Assembly: GCF_023101665.1 (NCBI RefSeq)
Contig: NZ_CP082161.1
Location: 8,250,482-8,314,481, forward strand
Length of the DNA: 64,000 bases
DNA from: Bradyrhizobium sp. 195
Lineage (GTDB): Bacteria > Pseudomonadota > Alphaproteobacteria > Rhizobiales > Xanthobacteraceae
Reading direction: 5' to 3'
Shown: positions 9,392 through 17,601 of the stretch, in pieces
Numbering within the stretch: position 1 is the stretch's first letter
Layout: every line of letters begins with the position of its first letter
The notes under the pieces: generated by a model
Told to the model about the DNA's origin: nothing
Database searches by the model: none
Seen by the model: only the letters and a program-made list of their open reading frames with translations
Position numbers and translations under genes: made by a program

Positions 9392-10687
9392 ATGACGACG
9401 ACCGATCCGAACCAGCGTATCGAACGCGCCGAGATCGAGGACACCAGCCTGCTGGCGTTCTATCGCGACATGAGCACGCCGGAGCGCCGGACGTTCTGGG
9501 CCTGCGCGGCCGGGTGGGCGCTCGACGGCATGGACTTCATGATCTATCCGCTGGTGATCGGCACCATCATCGCGCTGTGGAAGGTCGATGCGGCTTCCGC
9601 TGGCCTTGCCGGAACGGTGACGCTGCTCGCCTCGGCGATCGGCGGCTGGCTCGGCGGTTATCTCTCGGACCATATCGGGCGGGTGAGAACGCTCCAGATC
9701 ACCATCATCTGGTTCTCGTTCTTCTCGCTGGTCTGTGCCGTCGTGCAGAACTTCGACCAGCTCCTGATTGCACGTGCGGTGCTCGGCCTCGGCTTCGGTG
9801 GCGAATGGGCGGCGGGCGCCGTGCTCATGGGTGAAGCGATCCGGCCGCAATATCGCGGACGTGCCGTGGGCTCCGTGCAGTCGGGCTGGGCGGTCGGCTG
9901 GGGCCTCGCGGTGCTGTCGCAAGCGATCCTGTTCTCGGTCTTGCCGCCGGAGACGGCCTGGCGCTGGATGTTCGTGATCGGCGCGCTGCCGGCGCTGCTC
10001 GTGTTCTACATCCGTCGCTCCGTCACCGAGCCGGAAATCTCGGCCCAGGCCCGCGCCAGGCAGGCCGCGAGCGGCGATCGCCCGGCGCTCTGGGAGATCT
10101 TCTCCGGCCCGATCCTGAAGACCACGATCCTGGCGTCGCTGATGGCGACGGGCTGCCAGGGCGGCTACTACGCCGTCACATTCTGGGTGCCGCAATTCCT
10201 CACCAAGGAGCGGCATCTGTCGATCGTCGGCTCGACCGGCTATCTCTCGACGCTGATCATCGGCTCCTTCATCGGCTATCTCGTCGGCGCCTGGCTTGCC
10301 GACCGCATCGGACGTCGCAATCTGTTCCTGATCTTCTCGATCGGCGCCATGGCGGTGGTGCTGCTCTATACGCAGCTGCCGCTCACCAATGAAATCCTCT
10401 GGGTGCTCGGTTTCCCGCTCGGCTTCTTTGCCTCGGGCTATTTCTCCGGCATCGGCGCGTTCCTGACCGAGCTTTATCCGACGCGGCTGCGCGGCTCCGG
10501 CCAGGGCTTTTGCTACAATTTCGGCCGCGGCATCGGCGCGCTGTTTCCGTTCCTCGTTGGCGCGCTCTCGGCGACGACGTCGCTTGCGAACGCGATCGCG
10601 ATCTTCGCGGTGGTGGCTTACGCTGTGTTCTTCATTGCCGCCTTTGCGCTGCCCGAGACGCGCGGGCGCGTCCTGCACGCGGATTAA
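9392..10687 (+). CDS. MFS transporter, metabolite:H+ symporter type
   Basis: A 431-residue protein with about 12 membrane segments. The start MTTTDPNQRIE is followed by RRTFWACAAGWALDGMDFMIYPLVIG, the first-helix motif of aromatic-acid/sialate-type symporters, and by the loop 2-3 motif GGYLSDHIGRVRTL and its repeat AWLADRIGRRNL. Other conserved pieces are GLGFGGEWAAGAVLMGE and the late loop LYPTRLRGSGQGFCYNFGRG. The substrate is probably an organic acid but cannot be told from sequence. It follows ggt by 99 nt on the same strand and may be co-transcribed, so import of a ggt product is possible but unproven. Confidence 0.88.
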   Translation: MTTTDPNQRIERAEIEDTSLLAFYRDMSTPERRTFWACAAGWALDGMDFMIYPLVIGTIIALWKVDAASAGLAGTVTLLASAIGGWLGGYLSDHIGRVRTLQITIIWFSFFSLVCAVVQNFDQLLIARAVLGLGFGGEWAAGAVLMGEAIRPQYRGRAVGSVQSGWAVGWGLAVLSQAILFSVLPPETAWRWMFVIGALPALLVFYIRRSVTEPEISAQARARQAASGDRPALWEIFSGPILKTTILASLMATGCQGGYYAVTFWVPQFLTKERHLSIVGSTGYLSTLIIGSFIGYLVGAWLADRIGRRNLFLIFSIGAMAVVLLYTQLPLTNEILWVLGFPLGFFASGYFSGIGAFLTELYPTRLRGSGQGFCYNFGRGIGALFPFLVGALSATTSLANAIAIFAVVAYAVFFIAAFALPETRGRVLHAD

Positions 10688-10715
10688 ACGCCCGGTGTGG
10701 GGCGGCGAGGAAAAC

Positions 10716-11381
10716 TTACCGCCCCACCTGATACGGTCCGCCCTTTTCCAACGCACGAGCATAGGCCGGCCGCGCGTGGATGCGTTCGAGGAATGCCATC
10801 GCCTTGGGATGGCCCTGCTCGAGCCCGCCGCGCGCTTGCGCCGCCTCCAGCGGAAAGCTCATCTGAATGTCGGCAGCCGTGAAGTCGTTGCCAGCGAACC
10901 ACTCGCTCTTCGCGAGCTCGCCTTCCCAGTAATCCATGTGCTGCTTGAGCTGCGGGTTGACCAGCGTCGTCAGCGCCGTGTTCGAGACCTTGCGCACCAG
11001 CGGACGAAGCAGTGCGGGCGCGCGCTTCGGCATCAGCGTGAACAGCAGCTTCAGCAGCAAGGGCTGCATCGCGGATCCTTCGGCATAATGCAGCCAATAG
11101 GTGAAGCGCAGCCGCTCCGGCGTGTTCGGCGGCGGAATCAGACGGCCGTTGCCGTAGGTCGCGATGAGATATTCGATGATCGCGCCCGACTCGGCGATGG
11201 TGTTGCCGTTGTCGGTGATGACGGGCGACTTGCCGAGCGGATGGATGGCGCGCAGCTCCTTCGGCGCGCGCATATCCGCCTGGCGCTGATAGCGCACGAT
11301 CTCGTAGGGCACGCCCAACTCTTCGAGCAGCCAAAGCACGCGCTGCGAGCGGGAATTGTTGAGGTGGTGAACGGTCAGCAT
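10716..11381 (-). CDS. Glutathione S-transferase family protein
   Basis: A 221-residue cytosolic GST. The thioredoxin-like N-terminal domain begins MLTVHHLNNSRSQRVLWLLEELGVPYEIV, where Ser10 is in the usual activating position. IHPLGKSPVITDNGNTIAESGAIIEYLI contains the cis-Pro and the Glu-Ser glutathione-binding pair. The helical C-terminal domain has the N-capping motif FTAADIQMSFPL. Start ATG 11379-11381 has GGGGAC upstream; a TTG 15 nt earlier is the alternative. Substrate unknown. It is convergent with the MFS gene. Confidence 0.9.
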   Translation of the reverse strand: MLTVHHLNNSRSQRVLWLLEELGVPYEIVRYQRQADMRAPKELRAIHPLGKSPVITDNGNTIAESGAIIEYLIATYGNGRLIPPPNTPERLRFTYWLHYAEGSAMQPLLLKLLFTLMPKRAPALLRPLVRKVSNTALTTLVNPQLKQHMDYWEGELAKSEWFAGNDFTAADIQMSFPLEAAQARGGLEQGHPKAMAFLERIHARPAYARALEKGGPYQVGR

Positions 11382-11484
11382 CGGCGAGGTCCCCAAGGCT
11401 AGGCGTGGTGGCTAGGCGTGGTCGGTCGGCCGCGTACCTGCCAGCCCGGGAACGCAATGTCGAGCCATCCGGTCGGATAATTTC

Positions 11485-11524
11485 ACCCGGGTATATTGAC
11501 GTTTTAAATCTACCCGGGTATTAA
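11485..11524 (+). promoter_or_regulatory. Promoter with two ACCCGGGT palindromic operators
   Basis: A sigma-70 promoter is visible: TTGACG at 11496-11501, a 17-nt spacer, TATTAA at 11519-11524. Two copies of the self-complementary ACCCGGGT flank it: 11485-11492 just upstream of the -35, and TACCCGGGTA at 11511-11520 running into the -10. Their centres are 27 bp apart, so a dimeric regulator could bind both and block RNA polymerase. The cognate regulator is not adjacent in this window. The promoter reads into the DUF2239 gene. Confidence 0.7.
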
Positions 11525-11543
11525 ACGGCCCAGCATCGTCAAT

Positions 11544-12140
11544 ATGGCAATGATTCCAATGCAGAAGATTTTCACCGCTTTCCAAGGCCCGCGTCGCCTG
11601 GTGTCCGGGCCGGCAGGCGAGGTCGCGCTAATCGTCAAGCGGATGGCGTCACGGCCGGACGAGCCTATCATCATCTTCGAGGACGGCACCGGCCGATCCA
11701 TCGACTTCGATCTGCGCGGCGGGGATCGCGAAGTGCTGGCGCGGTTGGCGAAGCTCGTCCCGCCCACGGTCGAGGAGAGCGCGCCACCAAGCGAGCCGCG
11801 CGGCCGCGGCCGGCCGAAGCTCGGCGTGGTCGCACGCGAGGTGACGCTGCTGCCGCGACACTGGGAATGGCTAGGTGCGCAGCCAGGCGGCGCTTCCGTC
11901 GCATTGCGCAAGCTCGTCGACGAGGCGAGGCGCGCCAGCGGCGACAAGGACCGCGAACGGCAGGCGCGCGATGCGGCCTATCACTTCATGTCGATCATGG
12001 CAGGCAATCTGCCGCAGTTCGAGGAAGCTTCGCGAGCGCTGTTCGCGGATGACAGGCGGCGCTTCGCCGGACTGATCGCGGACTGGCCGACCGATATCCG
12101 CGACCACATCGTCAAGCTCGCCTACAGCGACCGCGCTTAA
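11544..12140 (+). CDS. DUF2239 family protein
   Basis: A 198-residue protein of the DUF2239 family: MQKIFTAFQGPRRLVSGPAGEVALIVKR, then EPIIIFEDGTGRSIDFDLRG, GRGRPKLGVVAREVTLLPRHWEWL and a helical C-terminal part ending SDRA. The middle segment (RGRGRPKLG, with VTLLPRHWEWLGAQPGGASVALRKLVDEA) looks like a small DNA- or RNA-binding element (AT-hook-like GRGRPK), but no function is known to me. Starts at 11544, 11550 or 11559 are all ATG in frame; the first is given. It is preceded by a strong operator-bearing promoter and followed by a MATE exporter 76 nt downstream. Confidence 0.82.
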   Translation: MAMIPMQKIFTAFQGPRRLVSGPAGEVALIVKRMASRPDEPIIIFEDGTGRSIDFDLRGGDREVLARLAKLVPPTVEESAPPSEPRGRGRPKLGVVAREVTLLPRHWEWLGAQPGGASVALRKLVDEARRASGDKDRERQARDAAYHFMSIMAGNLPQFEEASRALFADDRRRFAGLIADWPTDIRDHIVKLAYSDRA

Positions 12141-12216
12141 GCCGCGCGGCACTTTCGCTCAACCCCATCGACGGCCGGGCCGCGCACCTCGCGCGGCAAC
12201 GGCTTCGCACGCCCTG

Positions 12217-13578
12217 ATGAAAGACACATCCATGCCCACCAAGCCGCTCTGGACGACATTCCTCCGCTTCCTCGCACCGTTGATGCTGAGCAACGCGCTG
12301 CAATCGCTGTTCGGCACCGTCAGCAACGTCTATCTCGGCCAGATGCTCGGCGTCGACGCGCTGGCGGCCGTCTCGGTGTTCTTCCCGGTGATGTTCTTCC
12401 TGTTCGCCTTCGTCATGGGCCTCAGCACCGGCGCGACCGTGCTGATCGGTCAGGCCTTTGGCGCGCGCGAGCACGACAAGATCAGAATCGTCGTGGGTAC
12501 GACGCTTGCGATCGGCCTCCTGCTCTCCATTTCGGTTGCGCTGGTCGGCGGACTCTTCAGCCGTCAACTGATGATGGCACTCGCCACGCCCACAGACATT
12601 CTCGCTCCTGCCAGCGCCTATGCGCGGATCATGCTGCTCACCATGCCGCTCGGCTTCGTCTTCCTGTTGATGACGGCGATGGTCCGCGGCGTCGGCGACG
12701 CGCTCACGCCGCTGCTGGCGCTGGCGTTGTCGACCGCGATCGGCCTGATCCTGACACCGCTTCTGATCCGCGGGTCGTTCGGATTGCCGGCGGCCGGCAT
12801 CACCAGTCCGGCATGGGCGGCAGCGATCTCGAACGCGGTCACGTTGATCGCGCTGGCGCTCTATCTGCTGCGGAAGAAGCACGCGCTCGCACCGGACGCG
12901 GCGCTGCTGCGTCACCTGCGGCCGAACGGCGCCATGCTCGGAAAGATTCTCGGCATCGGATTGCCGAGCGCCGTCGGCATGGTGGTGATGGCGATCGCGG
13001 AACTGGTCCTGCTCGGCCTCGTCAACGGCTTCGGGTCGGACGCCACTGCTGCCTATGGCGCCGTCAATCAGGTGATGGGCTACACGCAGTTCACGGCGAT
13101 GTCGATTTCGATCGCGGTCTCGATCCTCGGCGCGCAGGCGGTCGGCAGCGGCGACAGAGCCCGGCTCGACGGCATCGTGAGGGTCGGGCTCGCTTTCAAC
13201 TTCGTCCTGACCGGCGGGCTCGTGGCGCTCATCTATCTCGCCCCGCGCGCGATCCTCGGCATCTTCATCACCGACGCCGCCGTGCTCGATCTGGCGAGAG
13301 GCCTGCTCGACATCGCCCTGTGGAGCTCGGTGCCGTTTGGCCTCGCCACGGTGTTCTCCGGAGCCATGCGCGCGGCCGGCGTCGCGTTGACGCCGATGCT
13401 GCTCTCGATCGTCGCGATTGTCGCGATCGAGCTGCCTGCCGCGGTGATCCTGAGCCGCACGATCGGCCTTGCGGGCGTATGGGCCGCTTATCCCATCGTG
13501 TTCTGCGCCATGTTCGTTTTGCAGATGGGCTATTACTTCCTGGTGTGGCGCAAGCGAGCGATCCGGCGTCAGGTCTGA
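12217..13578 (+). CDS. MATE family efflux transporter
   Basis: A 453-residue protein with about 12 membrane segments in two homologous halves, the MATE/NorM fold. FLAPLMLSNALQSLFGTVSNVYLGQMLG, GLSTGATVLIGQAFGA and, in the second half, GAVNQVMGYTQFTAMSISIAVSILGAQAVGSGD are typical. These are Na+- or H+-driven exporters of cationic drugs and metabolites. The ATG at 12217 (MKDTSMPTK) is used; an ATG at 12232 is also possible. It lies downstream of the DUF2239 gene and may be under the same regulated promoter. Confidence 0.93.
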   Translation: MKDTSMPTKPLWTTFLRFLAPLMLSNALQSLFGTVSNVYLGQMLGVDALAAVSVFFPVMFFLFAFVMGLSTGATVLIGQAFGAREHDKIRIVVGTTLAIGLLLSISVALVGGLFSRQLMMALATPTDILAPASAYARIMLLTMPLGFVFLLMTAMVRGVGDALTPLLALALSTAIGLILTPLLIRGSFGLPAAGITSPAWAAAISNAVTLIALALYLLRKKHALAPDAALLRHLRPNGAMLGKILGIGLPSAVGMVVMAIAELVLLGLVNGFGSDATAAYGAVNQVMGYTQFTAMSISIAVSILGAQAVGSGDRARLDGIVRVGLAFNFVLTGGLVALIYLAPRAILGIFITDAAVLDLARGLLDIALWSSVPFGLATVFSGAMRAAGVALTPMLLSIVAIVAIELPAAVILSRTIGLAGVWAAYPIVFCAMFVLQMGYYFLVWRKRAIRRQV

Positions 13579-13667
13579 CCGTCTATGTATTACGATCGTC
13601 ATTAAACGGTGGACCTGTGGCGTATGCTGCGCCACAATGCGCGAAAGAGAAGTCAGGGAGACCGAAT

Positions 13668-14282
13668 TTGACCCGCACTGCCCCGCAATTCCTGTTCGAT
13701 TTCGGCAGCCCGAACGCCTATCTCAGCCATCTCGCGATTCCCGCGATCGAGCAGCGCATCGGCGTCAAGTTCGAATACGTCCCGATCCTGCTCGGCGGCA
13801 TCTTCAAGTCGACCAACAACAAGTCGCCGGCCGAGACCCTCGCCGGGATCAAGAACAAGCGCGAATTCCACGCGGTCGAGACCGAGCGCTTCGTCAAGCG
13901 CTTCAAGGTCCAGCCTTACGTCATGAACCCCTTCTTCCCGGTCAATACGCTGAACCTGATGCGCACGGCAATCGCCGCGCAGCTCGAGGGTGTGTTCGAG
14001 CCCTATGTCGAGGCCGCCTTCCATCACATGTGGCGCGAGCCGAAGAAGATGGACGACCCTGAAGTCGCGGCGAAGGCGCTGGCGTCCTCAGGCCTCGATG
14101 CGCAAAAGCTGTTTGCCCGCGCCGGGGAACCCGAGGTGAAGGGCAAGCTGATCAAGAACACCGAGGACGCTGTGGCCCGCGGCGCGTTCGGCTCGCCGAC
14201 CTTCTTCGTCGGCACCGAGATGTTCTTCGGCAAGGAGCAGTTGCGCGAGGTCGAGGAAATGGTGTTGGAGAAGGGCGAATAG
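13668..14282 (+). CDS. 2-hydroxychromene-2-carboxylate isomerase-like (DsbA/GST-kappa fold)
   Basis: A 204-residue protein with the thioredoxin-fold start FLFDFGSPNAYLSHLAIPAIE, the inserted helical domain, and the closing AFGSPTFFVGTEMFFGKEQLREVEEMV with the cis-Pro loop. This is the HCCA isomerase / kappa GST group, which uses glutathione; the characterised members act in naphthalene breakdown, but most homologues have no known substrate. The start is TTG at 13668, supported by an AGGGAG ribosome-binding site seven bases upstream; the frame is open far upstream inside the MATE gene, which is a shadow. Its last codons overlap a hairpin repeat. Confidence 0.87.
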   Translation: MTRTAPQFLFDFGSPNAYLSHLAIPAIEQRIGVKFEYVPILLGGIFKSTNNKSPAETLAGIKNKREFHAVETERFVKRFKVQPYVMNPFFPVNTLNLMRTAIAAQLEGVFEPYVEAAFHHMWREPKKMDDPEVAAKALASSGLDAQKLFARAGEPEVKGKLIKNTEDAVARGAFGSPTFFVGTEMFFGKEQLREVEEMVLEKGE

Positions 14283-14366
14283 TGAATGGCCAATAGCGAA
14301 TAGTGGAAACGTTACTCGCGTTTCATGGCGTGCTATCCTATTCGCTACTCCCTATTCGCCATTCGC
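14276..14366. repeat. Inverted repeat GAATAGTGAATGG... / ...CCATTCGC
   Basis: The left arm CGAATAGTGAATGGCCAATA at 14276 and the right arm ending TATTCGCCATTCGC pair over about 28 bp with few mismatches, around a loop containing GGAAACGTTACTCGCG. It begins inside the last codons of the isomerase gene and ends about 35 nt before the next start, so it may act as a terminator or attenuator. No second copy of this family is seen in the window. Confidence 0.75.
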
Positions 14367-14400
14367 GTCTATTTGAAGAGCAACAACTGTGGAGCACCCC

Positions 14401-15324
14401 ATGCGTATCCTCGTGGTCGGCGCCGGCGCCATCGGCGGCTATTTTGGTGGCAGGCTGTTGCAAGCGGGCCGCGACGTCACCTTCCTGGTCCGGCCACGCC
14501 GCGCCAGTGAACTCGCCAGCGGCGGCCTCGTCATCAAGAGTCCGAATGGCGATGTGACCCTGCAAAATCCGCCGACCGTGCAGGCCGCCGCGCTCAAGGA
14601 CAAAGTCGACGTCGTACTTCTGAGCTGCAAGGCGTTCGACCTCGAGGACGCCATCAGATCGTTTGCCGCGGCGGTCGGGCCTGACACGGCGATCATCCCG
14701 ATGCTCAACGGCATGCACCATCTCGACACGCTGGATGCCGAGTTCGGCAAGGAGCGCGTGCTCGGCGGGCTCTGCGCCATCGCCGCGACCTTGAACGAGA
14801 AGCGCGAGGTGGTGCAGCTGCAGCCGATGCAGTCGATCAGTTATGGCGAGCGCGACGGCAAGCTCTCGGAGCGCATCAAGGCCATCGACGAGGCCTTCAA
14901 GAGCGGCATCAATGGCGCCAGCGCCAGCCAGAACATCATGCAGGACATGTGGGAGAAGTGGGTGTTCCTTTCTTCGCTCGCGGCGTCGACCAGCCTGATG
15001 CGCACCTCTGTCGGCAACATCCTTGCAGCTCCCGGTGGCCGGGATTTCCTGCTCGGCATGTTGGACGAGACCAGCGCGATCGCCGCCGCGTCGGGATATC
15101 CGCCGGGCGGGCCGTTCTTCGAGCGGGTGAAGGGCAATCTCACCACCGAGGGGTCACCGATGACGGCCTCGATGTTTCGCGACATCAAGGCGGGCCTGCC
15201 GGTCGAAGCCGATCACGTCATCGGCGACCTCATCACGCGTGCTGACGCTGCCAAGGTGCCGGTGCCGAAGCTGCGCATCGCCTACACGCATTTGAAGGCG
15301 TATGAGAAGCAGCGGGCGGGGTAG
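14401..15324 (+). CDS. Ketopantoate reductase (ApbA/PanE) family protein
   Basis: A 307-residue NADPH-dependent dehydrogenase. The N-terminal Rossmann motif is MRILVVGAGAIGGYFGGRLLQAG; LLSCKAFDLEDAI and PMLNGMHHLDTLD match the ketopantoate reductase family, and the C-terminal helical domain contains DMWEKWVFLSSLAA with the conserved Lys and PVEADHVIGDLI. True PanE reduces ketopantoate to pantoate for pantothenate, but genomes of this group often hold several paralogues, so the substrate is uncertain. Start ATG 14401 with GGAG six bases upstream; the GTG at 14389 is an alternative. Confidence 0.88.
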   Translation: MRILVVGAGAIGGYFGGRLLQAGRDVTFLVRPRRASELASGGLVIKSPNGDVTLQNPPTVQAAALKDKVDVVLLSCKAFDLEDAIRSFAAAVGPDTAIIPMLNGMHHLDTLDAEFGKERVLGGLCAIAATLNEKREVVQLQPMQSISYGERDGKLSERIKAIDEAFKSGINGASASQNIMQDMWEKWVFLSSLAASTSLMRTSVGNILAAPGGRDFLLGMLDETSAIAAASGYPPGGPFFERVKGNLTTEGSPMTASMFRDIKAGLPVEADHVIGDLITRADAAKVPVPKLRIAYTHLKAYEKQRAG

Positions 15325-15340
15325 GTAGTAACCCCACATT

Positions 15341-15494
15341 CCGCTGTCGTCCCGGGGCGCGCGCAGCACGGATCCGGGACCCATAACCACAGGGAGTGGT
15401 TATGACGCGATGCTCCCACTCCGAGTCGTCGCAAAACAACGTCCTGCGGTTATGGGTCCCGGATCGGCGCTTCGCTTGTCCGGGACGACAGCGG
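15341..15494. repeat. Palindromic repeat, family B (GTCGTCCCGGGGCGCG... type)
   Basis: The outer arms CCGCTGTCGTCCCGGGGCG and its complement at the right (CGGGACGACAGCGG) enclose GGATCCGGGACCCATAACCA and the complementary GGTTATGGGTCCCGGATC. Copies of the same design are at 26354 and 57249. It lies between convergent genes. Confidence 0.85.
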
Positions 15495-15517
15495 GGTTTG
15501 TGGAGACAGCACCACTG

Positions 15518-16111
15518 CTACTTCAAATGCGCGAGATAGTGCGAGACGGCCGTAATTTCCTCGTCGCTCATGTGATAGGCGACATCGGCCATCGCGGCGA
15601 CGCCACCGCCGACCCGCTGGCCCGCCTTGTAGTCGTGCAGTGCCTTGACCAGATATTCCTCGCGCTGGCCGGCAAGTCGCGCAACTCCCTTGGTGCCGGC
15701 GAAGTTATCGGCATGGCATGAGGCGCAGCGGCGGCCGGCGGCAACTTGCGCGCCTTTCTTGGACAGATCCGGATCGTCGTCGTCCGGGCCCTTCGGCGGC
15801 GTTAGCGAGGCGAAGTAAGCGCCGAAGTTGCGGATGTCCTCGTTGGTGATCTCCTCGACGATCGGCTGCATCTGGTCGTTCTTGCGCGAGCCCGCGCGGA
15901 AGAACACAAGCTGCCACTGGGTGAATTGATCGGGCTGGCCCGCGAGCGAGGGGATGTTCTCCGTCTGCGAAATGCCGTTCTCGCCGTGACAACCAGAGCA
16001 GACGGAGGCTTTCTCCTTGATCGCAGAATTGTCGGCAGCGCCTGTCGGAAGGGTTCCGAGCGCCACGAGCGCAATCGTGCTGATTGCGTGAGAGATGAAC
16101 TGCCGGCGCAT
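15518..16111 (-). CDS. Di-haem c-type cytochrome (c4-like), periplasmic
   Basis: A 197-residue secreted protein. It has a signal peptide (MRRQFISHAISTIALVALGTLPTGAA) and then two cytochrome c domains, each with a CXXCH haem-binding site: CSGCH at about residue 38 and CASCH at about residue 129. Met ligands are probably in the stretches after each site (MQPIVEEITNEDI, MADVAYHMSDEEI). The two-domain layout is that of cytochrome c4 or alcohol-dehydrogenase cytochrome subunits. It lies downstream of the sorbosone-dehydrogenase-like gene on the same strand and could take electrons from it; a terminator and a repeat lie between them, so it may also have its own promoter. Confidence 0.9.
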   Translation of the reverse strand: MRRQFISHAISTIALVALGTLPTGAADNSAIKEKASVCSGCHGENGISQTENIPSLAGQPDQFTQWQLVFFRAGSRKNDQMQPIVEEITNEDIRNFGAYFASLTPPKGPDDDDPDLSKKGAQVAAGRRCASCHADNFAGTKGVARLAGQREEYLVKALHDYKAGQRVGGGVAAMADVAYHMSDEEITAVSHYLAHLK

Positions 16112-16136
16112 GATTGGGATTCCGATCTATCCAGCC

Positions 16137-16254
16137 CGTCATTCCGGGGCGTGCGGAGCACGAGCTAAGATGCGCAACTTGCACATCTGAGAATACATAA
16201 CCACGATCCGGGGTTATGGGTTCCGGACTTGCGCTGGCGCGCAATCTGGAACGA
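16137..16254. repeat. Palindromic repeat, family C (GTCATTCCGGGGCG... type), degraded
   Basis: The left arm CGTCATTCCGGGGCGTGCGG resembles the copies at 27809 and 55964, with the internal GATGCGCAACTTGCACATCT, but the right arm (GGTTCCGGACTTGCGCTGGC and on) no longer ends in the expected complement, so the element looks decayed. Confidence 0.6.
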
Positions 16255-16274
16255 CGCGTTGGCTTTGAAATGAA

Positions 16275-16307
16275 AGAGGCTGCGTCGGTCGCCCGCTCGC
16301 AGCCTCT
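16275..16307 (-). terminator. Intrinsic-type terminator of the sorbosone-dehydrogenase-like gene
   Basis: A perfect 10-bp stem, AGAGGCTGCG at 16275-16284 and CGCAGCCTCT at 16298-16307, with a 13-nt loop. On the minus strand it begins about 14 nt after the stop codon of the dehydrogenase gene and is followed by the T-rich TTCATTTC. Confidence 0.8.
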
Positions 16308-16320
16308 TCGTTACGTCGCG

Positions 16321-17601
16321 CTACTTCTTGCCGTAGCTGATGCGGTAGATCGCGCCGGCCCAGTCGTCGGCGACGAGGATCGAGCCGTCCTTGTCGAGCA
16401 GGATGTCATTGGGACGGCCGAGATAGCCCTGGTCACCCTCGAGCCAGCCAGAGGCGAACACCTCCTGCTTGGCGTTCTTGCCGTCGGGCCCGACGATCAC
16501 GCGCATGATGCGCGCGCCCTGATATTTGTGCCTGTTCCAGGAGCCGTGCTCGGCGATCAAGATGTTGTTCTTGTACTCGGTCGGGAATTGGTTGCCCGTG
16601 TAGAACTTCATGCCGAGCGGAGCGACATGCGCGCCGAGGTTCAGCACCGGCGGCGTGAACTCGGTGCATTTGTGGCCCATGGCGAACTTGTCGTCAGGCA
16701 AATTGCCCTGGTGGCAATAGGGATAGCCGAAATGCTCGCCGATCCGGTTGATCATGTTCAGCTTGTCCGAGGGCAGATCATCGCTGATCCAATCGCGGGC
16801 GTTTTCGGTGAACCAGAGCTTGCCGGTGCGCGGATCGACGTCACCGCCGACCGAGTTGCGAACGCCCAGCGCCCAGATTTCGGCATTGCCGGTCTTGGGA
16901 TCGACGCGCCGGATCTGCGACACGCTGGTCGGCGGAATGCCGATGTTGAAGGGCGGCCCGAACGGCAGGAAGAACCAGCCTTCCTTGTCGACCGCGATGT
17001 ATTTCCAGCCATGCGCAGCATAGGACGGCATGTCGTCATAGACGACCTTGCCGTCGCCGAGCTTGTCGAGATTGGCCTCCGCGTTGTCGTAGCGGATCAG
17101 CTTGTCGACGGCGATGACGTAGAGCGCGCCGTCCTTGAAGGCGAGACCGGTGGGCATGTTGAGGCCCTTGAGAACGGTCTTGACCTCTTTCTTCCCACCA
17201 TTGTCCTTGATGGCATAGACGTTGCCGAGGCCGAACGAGCCGACGAACAGCGTGCCCTTGTCACCCCAGGCCATCTGCCGCGCCGCCAGCACGCCCGAAG
17301 CATAGACCTCGATCTTGAAGCCCGCCGGCAGCTTGATCTTCTTGACGATGTTGGCGAGCTCGGCATCGGAGGCGCCGGTCGGCGGGCCCGACGGCGGCGC
17401 GAGGCCCTTCTGCGCCTCGGTCTCGTCGCCGAGGAACCAGTCATCCGGCGGATGGGTCCAGAACTCCTTGGTGCCGGATTCGTATTTCTTCAGCGGCTTG
17501 TTCTTGTCCTGCTGCTGCGCGTTGCCGGCGCTTGTCCCTGCAAGAAAGGCAACCGCTGCAAGCGCCAGGACGGATTGAAAGACGGATCGATGGAATTTCA
17601 T
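16321..17601 (-). CDS. PQQ-type sugar/sorbosone dehydrogenase-like protein, periplasmic
   Basis: A 426-residue secreted protein with a signal peptide (MKFHRSVFQSVLALAAVAFLAGTSAGNAQ) and then a six-bladed beta-propeller of the glucose/L-sorbosone dehydrogenase type: FKIEVYASGVLAARQMAWGDKGTLFVGS, LNMPTGLAFKDGALYV, GVRNSVGGDVDPRTGKLWFTENARDW, ILIAEHGSWNRHKYQGARI and LGRPNDILLDKDGSILVADDWAGAIYRI. The family oxidises sugars or aldehydes with PQQ and passes electrons to a cytochrome; the neighbouring di-haem cytochrome fits. The N-terminal insert (about residues 30-80, KKYESGTKEFWTHPPDDWF) is an extra. The substrate and PQQ use are inferred. Confidence 0.85.
   Translation of the reverse strand: MKFHRSVFQSVLALAAVAFLAGTSAGNAQQQDKNKPLKKYESGTKEFWTHPPDDWFLGDETEAQKGLAPPSGPPTGASDAELANIVKKIKLPAGFKIEVYASGVLAARQMAWGDKGTLFVGSFGLGNVYAIKDNGGKKEVKTVLKGLNMPTGLAFKDGALYVIAVDKLIRYDNAEANLDKLGDGKVVYDDMPSYAAHGWKYIAVDKEGWFFLPFGPPFNIGIPPTSVSQIRRVDPKTGNAEIWALGVRNSVGGDVDPRTGKLWFTENARDWISDDLPSDKLNMINRIGEHFGYPYCHQGNLPDDKFAMGHKCTEFTPPVLNLGAHVAPLGMKFYTGNQFPTEYKNNILIAEHGSWNRHKYQGARIMRVIVGPDGKNAKQEVFASGWLEGDQGYLGRPNDILLDKDGSILVADDWAGAIYRISYGKK

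Noticed and set aside
12112-13635. A 507-codon frame antisense to the MATE gene
   Set aside because: His/Arg/Asp/Gln-rich shadow without hydrophobic or domain structure.
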